A stretch of 64,000 nt of DNA from Mycobacteroides franklinii (GTDB lineage Bacteria; Actinomycetota; Actinomycetes; Mycobacteriales; Mycobacteriaceae), in NCBI RefSeq assembly GCF_002013895.1, contig NZ_MAFQ01000005.1, positions 549,289 through 613,288 of the forward strand. Direction: 5' to 3'. Positions 53,652 to 61,423 of the stretch are shown piece by piece. How positions within the stretch are numbered: position 1 is the first letter of the stretch; each line of letters begins with the position of its first letter. A program made the translations under genes and the position numbers. The notes under the pieces are model-generated. The model was given only the letters and a program-made list of their open reading frames with translations. It was not told the origin of the DNA and ran no database searches.

Positions 53652-55361
53652 GTGGACGTCGTACTTGGTGTCTCGATGACACCGACGACTGCCCGGCTGG
53701 TACTGGTCGAGGGCGCAGGTGCGGACGGCAGGATCGTCGACACCGACACCATCATCGTCTCCGATGGCGAAGGCACCGCCTCCGATCAGGTGCTTGCCGC
53801 CATCGTCGGTACCCGCGACGGCATGCTCGACGGGGGCCACAATCTTGTGTCCACCGGTGTGGTGTGGAGCGACCACGCCGAGGCTGCGGTGCTGCGCGAC
53901 TCGCTGGCCAGCCGGGGGATCGACGGCGTCGAATTCTTCTCGGCCCTACATGCCGGTGGTGCGCTCGCCAAGGCCGCCAGTAGCGTCACCGGATACGAAA
54001 AGTCGGCGCTGCTGGTCATCGAACCGGAAAACGCGACGCTCGCGGTGGTCGATTCCGCAGACGGATCGATCGTCGGTCTGGCCAGCGAGGCGCTTATCAA
54101 CGGCGTGACCTCGGGTGTGCTGGCCAACCTCGTCAACCCGCTCAAAGGCAAAGAGAACGCCCCTGACGGCGTGTTCTTGCTGGGCCTGGGCACCGACGTC
54201 TCGGACCTGGCCGATCCGCTGGGCGAGGCCATCTCGCTGCCGGTGAATTCCCCGGACCAGCCCGAGCTGGCATTGGCCCGTGGTGCCGCGCTGGCGTCGG
54301 CACAGGAACCCGATTTCGAGGCCAGCACCGCGCTGCTGGGGCAGGCCTACTCGCTGGAAGGGCCCACGGGAACAGGTTTCGCGCACCCAGGCGCCGTTAC
54401 CGAGAGCACCGAGGAAGCAAAGACCGAGCTGAGCGAATACAGGGACTTCGACGACCAACCCGCGGAACGCAAGCCGTTCTTATTGGTTGGTGCGCCGCTG
54501 CTACTGGTTTTTGGCATCTGCTCAATAGCCCTTGCCGTCTCCCTGACGGTGACGGTGCGTTCCACGGTGGACCAAGGTACGTCCTCGCCGGATCGCGCCG
54601 TCGTACAGAACCCGATACAGAACCCGCTGCCCGCTGAGGCGCCCAAACAAGCTTCGCCCGCACCCGCGGCAGAGGTACCGGCGCCCATAGTGGCCCCGGC
54701 CCCCGTGCAGCAGGTGGTGGCCCCGGCGCCGCAGCACAACGTCGCGCCGCCCAAGCAGGCCCCCGCACCGGTCCAGGCGGCTCCGCAGGCACCGGCACCC
54801 GCGCCGGAGGCGCCCGCACCGCCGGCCGCGCCGGCTCCTGCCCCCGAGGAGCCCGCACAGGTGGCACCCGCGCCGGCCGTCGTACCCGTCCCGATTCCGT
54901 TGTTCCCGCCGTCGTGGGAACAGCCGAGGCGCCAGGAGAATCCGTGGTGGCCGCGCAGTCGCCCGGAGTACACGCAACCGCCCCTCATTTCGATTCCTGG
55001 CTTGCCACCCATCGGCGGCGGTAATTCCGATGGCGGTTCGCGTGGCGGATCACGCGGTGGCTCTGACAGGGATTCGGACAGCGGCCGCGGCGGTTGGGGC
55101 GACAGTGGGGGCTCTCGAGGTTCCGACGGCGGATCCTCGCGCGGCGGCTGGGGCGACAGCGGTGGCTCCCGGGGTGGCTCCGACGGCGGATCCTCGCGCG
55201 GCGGCTGGGGCGACAGCGGTGGCTCCCGGGGTGGCTCCGACAGCGGCGGCTCCCACGGTGGCTGGGGCGGCAACAGCGGCTCTCACGGCGGCGGCTCGTA
55301 CGGCGGTGGATCCGGCGGCGGCTCCAACTCGGGTTTCCCCTGGTCGTTTGGCGGGCGTTAA
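53652..55361 (+). CDS. Actin-fold/DUF7159-like membrane protein with Pro-rich and Gly-Ser-rich tail
   Basis: 569 residues from GTG 53652, which has GGAGG 8-12 nt upstream and gives the family-like start DVVLGVSMTPTTARLVLVEG. Residues 1-225 look like the nucleotide-binding fold of the actin/Hsp70 group (two such half domains, ending in ELALARGAALASA), as in mycobacterial DUF7159 proteins. A membrane helix at 275-300 (FLLVGAPLLLVFGICSIALA) follows. Residues 310-440 are Pro/Ala-rich and 470-569 are Gly/Ser/Trp-rich with a 19-residue tandem repeat. The tail contains ISIPGLPPIGG, a motif shared with the partial protein at the right edge. The function is unknown, possibly envelope-associated. Confidence 0.75.
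   Translation: MDVVLGVSMTPTTARLVLVEGAGADGRIVDTDTIIVSDGEGTASDQVLAAIVGTRDGMLDGGHNLVSTGVVWSDHAEAAVLRDSLASRGIDGVEFFSALHAGGALAKAASSVTGYEKSALLVIEPENATLAVVDSADGSIVGLASEALINGVTSGVLANLVNPLKGKENAPDGVFLLGLGTDVSDLADPLGEAISLPVNSPDQPELALARGAALASAQEPDFEASTALLGQAYSLEGPTGTGFAHPGAVTESTEEAKTELSEYRDFDDQPAERKPFLLVGAPLLLVFGICSIALAVSLTVTVRSTVDQGTSSPDRAVVQNPIQNPLPAEAPKQASPAPAAEVPAPIVAPAPVQQVVAPAPQHNVAPPKQAPAPVQAAPQAPAPAPEAPAPPAAPAPAPEEPAQVAPAPAVVPVPIPLFPPSWEQPRRQENPWWPRSRPEYTQPPLISIPGLPPIGGGNSDGGSRGGSRGGSDRDSDSGRGGWGDSGGSRGSDGGSSRGGWGDSGGSRGGSDGGSSRGGWGDSGGSRGGSDSGGSHGGWGGNSGSHGGGSYGGGSGGGSNSGFPWSFGGR
55125..55238 (+). repeat. 57-bp tandem repeat, two copies, in coding sequence
   Basis: Two adjacent copies (55125-55181 and 55182-55238) appear identical and encode a 19-residue unit with SSRGGWGDSGGSRGGS. 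A third, degenerate copy follows and a partial one precedes. Recent duplication by slippage is likely, so copy number may vary between strains. Confidence 0.8.
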
Positions 55362-55493
55362 TCCCTTATTCACCAGCGTGATTGAGCTCCTTGTGGCAAG
55401 AAAAACGGGGCTCCGCCCGCCGTACACCCTGCGTTAGGACACCGATGGGGCGGCGTATCCAGGTTGCTAACCCTGGCGGCCTATATAGGCAGT

Positions 55494-56834
55494 ATGAGAT
55501 GCACTGTATTCGGAACCGGTTACCTCGGAGCCACCCATGCTGCGTGCATGGCCGAGCTTGGTCACGAGGTGCTGGGCGTCGATATCGACCCGGGGAAGGT
55601 CGCCAAGCTTTCCGGTGGTGACATCCCGTTCTACGAGCCGGGCCTGCGAAAGATCTTGCAGAGCAACATCGCCGCCGGGCGGTTGCGCTTCACCACGAGC
55701 TACGCCGAGGCCGCCGAATTCGCCGACGTGCACTTCCTGGGTGTGGGAACGCCCCAGAAGAAGGGTGAGTACGGGGCGGACCTGTGCTACGTCCACTCGG
55801 TGATCGACACTCTGGTTCCGCTGCTGTCCCGGTCAGCGGTGATCATCGGTAAGTCGACCGTTCCGGTCGGAACCGCACGCGAACTGAGCCAGCGGGCAGC
55901 AGGATTCGCGGCCGACGGCGTGGATGTCGAGGTGGCCTGGAACCCCGAGTTCCTGCGCGAGGGCTATGCCGTCAAGGACACCCTGCACCCGGACCGCATC
56001 GTGCTGGGTGTGCAGCGCGACTCCGACCGCACCGAGAAGCTGGTCCGCGAGCTGTATGGGCCGATCCTCGACGAGGAAGTGCCCTTCCTGGTGACCGACC
56101 TGGAAACCGCTGAGTTGGTCAAGGTTTCGGCCAATGCCTTCCTGGCCACCAAGATCTCGTTCATCAACGCCATCTCCGAGGTATGCGAGGCGGTGGGTGC
56201 CGACGTGACCACCCTGGCCGACGCCCTGGGCTACGACCCGCGCATCGGTCGGCGATTCCTCAATGCGGGCCTGGGATTCGGCGGGGGATGCCTGCCCAAG
56301 GACATTCGGGCATTCATGGCGCGCGCGGGCGAGCTGGGAGCCAGCCACGCCCTGACCTTCCTGCGCGAGGTGGACAGCATCAACATGCGGCGGCGCACCC
56401 GGATGGTGGAGCTTGCCACCAAGGCGTGCGGTGGATCGCTGCTTGGCGCCAACATCGCGGTGTTGGGCGCGGCGTTCAAGCCGGAGTCCGATGATGTTCG
56501 TGACTCACCGGCGCTGAACGTCGCCGGGCTGCTGCAGCTCAACGGAGCCGCCGTCAACGTGTATGACCCGAAGGCGCTGGATAACTCGCGCCGGCTGTTC
56601 CCGACGCTCAACTACGCCACCTCGGTGCTGGAAGCCGCCGACCGCGCCGACGCGGTGCTGCTGCTCACCGAGTGGCAGGAGTTCGTCGACTACGACCCCG
56701 ACGAGCTGGCCAAGGTGGTGCGCACCAAAGTCATTGTGGACGGGCGTAATTGCCTAGACGCCGCCAAGTGGGTCAACGCCGGATGGCGGGTGTTCTGCCT
56801 GGGCAAGCGCGTGGAAGAGCTGACCCACACCTGA
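55494..56834 (+). CDS. udgA: UDP-glucose 6-dehydrogenase
   Basis: 446 residues from ATG 55494; M. tuberculosis UdgA has 443. NAD-binding motif TVFGTGYLGATHAACMA; substrate-binding ATKISFINAISEVCE; catalytic Cys266 in GFGGGCLPKDIRAF; C-terminal domain NIAVLGAAFKPESDDVRDSP. It makes UDP-glucuronic acid from UDP-glucose with two NAD+. The product feeds surface polysaccharides. It is the last gene of its strand here and converges on the aminotransferase gene. Confidence 0.94.
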   Translation: MRCTVFGTGYLGATHAACMAELGHEVLGVDIDPGKVAKLSGGDIPFYEPGLRKILQSNIAAGRLRFTTSYAEAAEFADVHFLGVGTPQKKGEYGADLCYVHSVIDTLVPLLSRSAVIIGKSTVPVGTARELSQRAAGFAADGVDVEVAWNPEFLREGYAVKDTLHPDRIVLGVQRDSDRTEKLVRELYGPILDEEVPFLVTDLETAELVKVSANAFLATKISFINAISEVCEAVGADVTTLADALGYDPRIGRRFLNAGLGFGGGCLPKDIRAFMARAGELGASHALTFLREVDSINMRRRTRMVELATKACGGSLLGANIAVLGAAFKPESDDVRDSPALNVAGLLQLNGAAVNVYDPKALDNSRRLFPTLNYATSVLEAADRADAVLLLTEWQEFVDYDPDELAKVVRTKVIVDGRNCLDAAKWVNAGWRVFCLGKRVEELTHT

Positions 56835-56843
56835 CTCGATCTG

Positions 56844-56906
56844 CGCCGACACGCCGTGATTTGCGCGACGCACTCGCGAAACGCGTCAAAAACCGGAGTG
56901 TCGGCG
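56844..56906. terminator. Possible bidirectional terminator between udgA and aspC
   Basis: CGCCGACAC (56844-56852) and GTGTCGGCG (56898-56906) are a 9-bp inverted repeat enclosing a second hairpin, CGCG-AAA-CGCG (56875-56885), followed by an A run. It fills the 80 bp between convergent stops. Confidence 0.5.
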
Positions 56907-56914
56907 GAGGGCGC

Positions 56915-58198
56915 CTACTGGCGGTAGCTTGCCAGGAAGTTACCCAGCCGCTCGATGGCTACGGCAAGGTCGCGGGCCCACGGCAACGTGACGATTCGAA
57001 GATGATCCGGCTCAGGCCAATTGAACCCGGTGCCCTGCGTCAACAGGATCTTCTCGTTGAGCAGCAGATCCAGGACAAGCTGGTCGTCATCGTGGATGTG
57101 GTGCACTTCAGGATCCAGGCGTGGGAACGCATAGAGCGCGCCCCTGGGCTTGACGCAGGAGACACCCGGAATCTCGTTGAGCTTCGTCCAGGCCACATCC
57201 CGCTGCTCCAGGAGGCGACCGCCGGGGAGTACCAGGTCGTCGATGCTCTGATGTCCGCCCAGGGCAACCTGAATCGCGTGCTGGGCAGGCACATTGGGGC
57301 ACAGTCGCATGTTGGCCAGCAGGTTGACGCCTTCCAGCAGGCTGGCCGCGTGGTCCTTGGGGCCGGTGATGGCCAGCCATGCCGAACGGTAGCCGGCTAC
57401 CCGATACGCCTTGGACAGACCATTGAAGGTGAAACACAACAGATCCGGCGCCAACGATGCGACGCTGATGTGCTCGGCATCGTCGTAGAGGATCTTGTCG
57501 TAGATCTCGTCGGCCAGCAGCAGCAGCTGATGCTTGCGCGCCAGTTCGACCATCTTCGTGAGGATCTCGCGGGTGTACACCGCGCCGGTCGGGTTGTTCG
57601 GGTTGATGATGACGAGGGCCTTGGTGCGCTCGGTGATCTTGGATTCGAGATCCTCGATATCCGGCATCCAGCCGTTGGTCTCATCGCACAGGTAGTGCAC
57701 TGCGGTGCCGCCGGCCAGCGAGGTCGCGGCCGTCCACAGCGGGTAGTCGGGTGCCGGGATGAGCACCTGGTCGCCGTTGTCGAGCAGCGCCTGGGTGGTC
57801 ATGGTGATCAGCTCGGATACCCCGTTGCCCAGGAAGACGTCGTCCACATCCAGGTACGGGAACCCGTCGACCAACTCGTAGCGGGTGACCACCGCACGCC
57901 GCGCGGGCAGGATGCCCTTGGAGTCGGAGTAGCCCTGCGCGTAGGGCAGCGCCTGGATGATGTCGCGCATGATGACATCGGGCGCCTCGAAACCGAAGGG
58001 CGCCGGGTTGCCGATATTGAGCTTGAGGATGCGGTGCCCCTCCGCCTCCAGCCGGGCGGCCTGCGCATGTACCGGACCCCTGATTTCGTACAGGACGTCT
58101 TGCAGCTTGGTGGACTGCGCAAAGACCCGTTGATGCTGGCGCGGCGAGAGGCCGGGCACGCGCGGGGGCACGTCAGTCGGCAAGTTATCGGTACTCAC
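56915..58198 (-). CDS. aspC: Alanine/aspartate-type aminotransferase (Rv0337c-like)
   Basis: 427 residues from GTG 58198. Fold-type I PLP aminotransferase: NIGNPAPFGFEAP near the N-terminus, NGVSELITMTTQALLDNG-D, IINPNNPTGAVYT, ADEIYDKILYD and the Schiff-base Lys263 in NGLSKAYRVAGYR. The E. coli relative AlaA is an alanine-pyruvate/glutamate transaminase and the M. tuberculosis relative is named AspC; the sequence resembles the AlaA group more than classic AspC. Located as in M. tuberculosis directly downstream of etfD, 34 bp apart. Confidence 0.9.
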   Translation of the reverse strand: MSTDNLPTDVPPRVPGLSPRQHQRVFAQSTKLQDVLYEIRGPVHAQAARLEAEGHRILKLNIGNPAPFGFEAPDVIMRDIIQALPYAQGYSDSKGILPARRAVVTRYELVDGFPYLDVDDVFLGNGVSELITMTTQALLDNGDQVLIPAPDYPLWTAATSLAGGTAVHYLCDETNGWMPDIEDLESKITERTKALVIINPNNPTGAVYTREILTKMVELARKHQLLLLADEIYDKILYDDAEHISVASLAPDLLCFTFNGLSKAYRVAGYRSAWLAITGPKDHAASLLEGVNLLANMRLCPNVPAQHAIQVALGGHQSIDDLVLPGGRLLEQRDVAWTKLNEIPGVSCVKPRGALYAFPRLDPEVHHIHDDDQLVLDLLLNEKILLTQGTGFNWPEPDHLRIVTLPWARDLAVAIERLGNFLASYRQ

Positions 58199-58232
58199 GG
58201 TCTCAATGGTGGCATTGCTGTCCAGCCAATAT

Positions 58233-58990
58233 CTAATTTCGGCGGCCGGGGCGGCGTGCTCCCGGGGCCATACCCAGGCCCTTTACCGGTGGCTCCGGCA
58301 CCGCAGAGGTCTCGTCCTTCGGTGCGAGTGCGGCCGGTTCCACGGGCTCCGGTGCGGCGGCGGGCTGTGCCGGTTCCGGAGTTGCTTCCGCAACGGGAGC
58401 AGCAGCGGCGGCGGGAGCATCCTTCTTGGCGCCGGGACGTCGTGCGCCGGCGGCGATGCCCAGGCCCTTGACCGGGGGTTCCGGAGCGGCAGGAGCCGCG
58501 GGTGCCTCCACCGCCGGGGTGGCGGGTGCCGCAGGAGTCTCGGCTGCCGGAGCTGCCGTGCTGGTTTCGGGGGCGGCCTTCTTGGCGCCGGGACGCTTTG
58601 CCCCGGCCGCCATCCCCAGACCCTTGACGGGCGGCACCGGGGCAGCAGCTGCCGCCGGCGCCTCGGACGCCGGTTCGGACGCCGGAGTCGGGGGAGCGGC
58701 CGCAGGTGCTGCGCTCTTGGCGCCGGGACGCTTTGCCCCGGCCGCCATACCCAGACCCTTGACCGGCGGTGCGGCCGCAGGAGCTGCGGTGGTTGCCTCG
58801 GCGGTGCTGGTTTCGGGGGCGGCCTTTTTGGCGCCGGGACGCTTGGCTCCCGTTGCCATGCCCAGGCCCTTCACCGGCGCTGCGGTGGTCGCTTCGGCGG
58901 CGGGTGCGGCCTCGGCGGGTGTCGCTGAAGCCTTCTTGGCGCCCGGTCGCTTGGCTCCGGTGGCCATGCCCAGGCCGGAGACGGGCTTAA
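58233..58990 (-). repeat. Six-copy repeat array in etfD tail
   Basis: Six copies of a motif near VKGLGMATGAKRPGAKK are spaced irregularly by Ala/Pro/Glu/Thr-rich linkers of about 15-60 residues. Order (N to C) has VSGLG, three or four VKGLGMA(T/A)G, VKGLGIAAG-ARRPG, and a last VKGLGMAPG-ARRPG at the C-terminus. The codons, not only the amino acids, are similar, so it grew by duplication. Confidence 0.8.
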
Positions 58991-61265
58991 CCTCCGCGGC
59001 GCTGGTTTCGGCTGCGGCCGCCTCGACCTTGGCTGCGGCCGGCGCTTCTTCCTCGGCTGGTGCGGGCTCGGGCTCGGCGACCTTGGTGGCAGCTCGCTCG
59101 GCTGCCGCTGCTGCGGCAGTTCCCTTGGCGGGCAATGCTTTCCGGACGTCCTCGGTGCGGCCGACGGACTCGAGTAGCAGCTGTGCGACGTCGACGACCT
59201 CCACGGCGGCGGAATCGTCGCGTGCGGTCACACCGTCGGTGAGCATCACACGGCAGAACGGGCAGCCCGTCGCGATCTTGGATGCCGGCGTGGCCAGGGC
59301 CTCGTCGACGCGGTCGATGTTGATGCGCTTGCCCAGCTGCTCTTCCATCCACATGCGGGCGCCACCGGCGCCACAGCACATGGAACGCTCGCCATGCCTT
59401 GGCATTTCGGTGAGTGCGGCACCGGAAGCGCCGATCAGCTCACGCGGCGCGGTGTACACCTTGTTGTGGCGGCCCAGGTAGCACGGGTCGTGGTAGGTGA
59501 CGTCTTGTGACACCGGGGCAACGGGGACCAGCTTCTTGTCGCGTACGAGCCGGTTCAGCAGCTGAGTGTGGTGCACCACCTGGTAGTCGCCACCGACCTG
59601 CGGGTACTCATTGCCGAGCGCGTTGAAGCAGTGCGCACAGGTCACCACGATCTTGCGCTGCTTCTGCTCGACACCCTCGAACACCGAATTGAGCAGCTCG
59701 ATGTTCTGCATGGCCAACTGCTGGAACAGGAACTCGTTGCCCGCGCGGCGTGCGGAGTCACCCGTGCACGTCTCGTCGGCGCCCAGCACCAGGAACTTCG
59801 TCCCAGCCAGGGCCAGCAGCTCGGCGACGGCCTTCGTGGTCTTCTTCGCCCGATCTTCGTAGGCGCCGGCGCAACCGACCCAGAACAGGTACTCGAAATC
59901 GGCGAAGCTGTCGACGTCCTGGCCGAACACCGGGACGTCGAAGTCGACTTCTTCAATCCAGTTGAGGCGGTCCTTGGCGTTCTGCCCCCAGGGGTTGCCC
60001 TTGTTCTCCAGGTTCTTGAACAGACCCGCGAGCTCGCCGGGGAACTCCGACTCGATGAGCACCTGGTAGCGGCGCATGTCGATGATGTGGTCGACGTGCT
60101 CGATATCGACGGGACACTGCTCGACGCACGCACCGCAGGTGGTGCAGCTCCACAGCACCTCGTGGTCAATAACAGCTCCGTCGGCACCCACCAAGGCACG
60201 CTCGCCCTCGGCGATCTCGGCCTCGCTCAGCTTGGACTTGTCCTCACCGGCCAGCAGGTAGGGCGCCTTGGCGTACGTGTGGTCACGCAGCGAGGTGATG
60301 AGCAGCTTGGGGGACAGCGGCTTACCGGTATTCCAGGCGGGGCACTGGCTCTGGCAGCGACCGCACTCGGTACAGGTCGTGATGTCCAGCAGGTCCTTCC
60401 AGCTGAAGTCTTCGACCTTGCCGGCGCCGAACGCGTCGACGTCGGGGTCGGCGCTTTCCATCTCCAGCACCTTGCCGCCAGACATCATCGGCTTGGCCGC
60501 ACCCAGCGCCACCGAGCCGTCGGCGTTGCGCTTGAAGTAGATGTTGAAGAAGGCCGCGAAGCGGTGCCATGCCACACCCCAGACCAGCTTGCGACCGACC
60601 AGGAGCAGGAACAGGCCGCCGGAGACCATCTTGATGAACGCGAAGATGGAGACCATCAACGGGCTCGCGGGCAGCAGCTGCGCGACGTTCATGGTGAAGA
60701 AGTCCGATGACGGGTGCCCGCCGCCGAAGGTCGAGATCTTGCCGGACTTGACCAGCACCATGCCCAGGCCCTCGACCAGCACGATCATCTCGATCGTGTA
60801 TGCGGCGAAGAAATTGGAGCCACCGAAGCGCGACAGTCGTTCCGGTTTCCGCGGGTGGTTGAGCTGCCGAATGATGATCAGGGTCACGATGCCAATGACG
60901 GTGCCGATACCCAGGATCTCGTCCCACAGGTGCCACAGGAATGTGTCGCCGATGATCGGCCAGTGGAACTCGGGGTTGAAGGTCTGTCCGTAGGACTCGA
61001 AGTACAGCGGGAAGCCGCCCAGGAATCCGACCATGACCAGCCAGTGGGCCCAGCCCACGGTGCGGAACTTGTTCATCCTGGTGTGCGCGACCACCTCGAC
61101 GATGACGGTCTTGACACGCGGGACGATCGGACGCCAACGAGTCCGGTCGGGCTGGCCCGAGAGAACGACGCGAATCATTTTCACGACGCCGCCGAAGAAC
61201 GACCCCCAGGCAACCAGGCTGAAAATGACGCCGATGGTGCCCAGCGTGATTGTCGCTGTACTCAC
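58233..61265 (-). CDS. etfD: EtfD, membrane Fe-S oxidoreductase for beta-oxidation electrons
   Basis: 1010 residues from GTG 61265. About six N-terminal membrane helices (1-245) of the NarI-like type. Two 4Fe-4S sites follow: CTECGRCQSQCP and CTTCGACVEQCP. Two CCG domains come next (VGCAGAYED to CAHCFNALGNEYP, and HDPCYLGRHN to MCCGAGGARMW to CPFCRVM). Residues 755-1010 are a low-complexity tail with six copies of a motif like VKGLGMAAGAKRPGAKK. M. tuberculosis Rv0338c (EtfD) passes electrons from ETF to the respiratory chain and is needed for fatty-acid use. The tail is longer than the core requires; the M. tuberculosis protein is about 882 residues. The upstream region has paired TTAC...GTAA palindromes. 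Confidence 0.93.
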   Translation of the reverse strand: MSTATITLGTIGVIFSLVAWGSFFGGVVKMIRVVLSGQPDRTRWRPIVPRVKTVIVEVVAHTRMNKFRTVGWAHWLVMVGFLGGFPLYFESYGQTFNPEFHWPIIGDTFLWHLWDEILGIGTVIGIVTLIIIRQLNHPRKPERLSRFGGSNFFAAYTIEMIVLVEGLGMVLVKSGKISTFGGGHPSSDFFTMNVAQLLPASPLMVSIFAFIKMVSGGLFLLLVGRKLVWGVAWHRFAAFFNIYFKRNADGSVALGAAKPMMSGGKVLEMESADPDVDAFGAGKVEDFSWKDLLDITTCTECGRCQSQCPAWNTGKPLSPKLLITSLRDHTYAKAPYLLAGEDKSKLSEAEIAEGERALVGADGAVIDHEVLWSCTTCGACVEQCPVDIEHVDHIIDMRRYQVLIESEFPGELAGLFKNLENKGNPWGQNAKDRLNWIEEVDFDVPVFGQDVDSFADFEYLFWVGCAGAYEDRAKKTTKAVAELLALAGTKFLVLGADETCTGDSARRAGNEFLFQQLAMQNIELLNSVFEGVEQKQRKIVVTCAHCFNALGNEYPQVGGDYQVVHHTQLLNRLVRDKKLVPVAPVSQDVTYHDPCYLGRHNKVYTAPRELIGASGAALTEMPRHGERSMCCGAGGARMWMEEQLGKRINIDRVDEALATPASKIATGCPFCRVMLTDGVTARDDSAAVEVVDVAQLLLESVGRTEDVRKALPAKGTAAAAAAERAATKVAEPEPAPAEEEAPAAAKVEAAAAETSAAEVKPVSGLGMATGAKRPGAKKASATPAEAAPAAEATTAAPVKGLGMATGAKRPGAKKAAPETSTAEATTAAPAAAPPVKGLGMAAGAKRPGAKSAAPAAAPPTPASEPASEAPAAAAAPVPPVKGLGMAAGAKRPGAKKAAPETSTAAPAAETPAAPATPAVEAPAAPAAPEPPVKGLGIAAGARRPGAKKDAPAAAAAPVAEATPEPAQPAAAPEPVEPAALAPKDETSAVPEPPVKGLGMAPGARRPGRRN

Positions 61266-61288
61266 GGTACTGACCTCCCGGTCCCGAT

Positions 61289-61331
61289 AAGTTACCCGTC
61301 AGTAATAAGTGTAATGTTACTGGTGAGTAAC
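61289..61331. promoter_or_regulatory. Paired palindromes in the etfD promoter
   Basis: GTTACCCGTCAGTAAT (61291-61306) and GTTACTGGTGAGTAAC (61316-61331) both fit TTAC-N6-GTAA; the second is a perfect 6-bp inverted repeat. Together the outer halves form an imperfect 17-bp inverted repeat (AAGTTAC...GTAACTT). They lie 24-66 bp upstream of the etfD GTG, where a TetR or GntR-type regulator could repress it. Confidence 0.65.
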
Positions 61332-61376
61332 TTGTGTCCGATGCCAGGTCATCGTCGCATTGACAGGGTCGAAAGT

Positions 61377-61395
61377 CCTAGTCAGGCTTACCTAA
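61377..61395 (-). promoter_or_regulatory. IdeR-box-like half site upstream of etfD
   Basis: AGGCTTACCTAA (61384-61395) matches 12 of 12 positions of the right part of the IdeR consensus TWAGGTWAGSCTWACCTWA, but the left seven bases match at only two. It lies 112-130 bp upstream of the etfD start. Confidence 0.3.
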
Positions 61396-61423
61396 CCCGA
61401 CCTGTGGGTGAACTTTCTCGCAC

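Noticed and set aside
55125..55238. CRISPR-like direct repeats
   Set aside because: Repeats are contiguous, in frame and code for Gly/Ser-rich protein; no spacers.
56750..58471. 573-codon plus-strand open frame
   Set aside because: Antisense to the aminotransferase gene, whose PLP motifs are intact.
58233..58990. CRISPR-like or intergenic repeats
   Set aside because: They are coding repeats in the EtfD tail with aligned codons.
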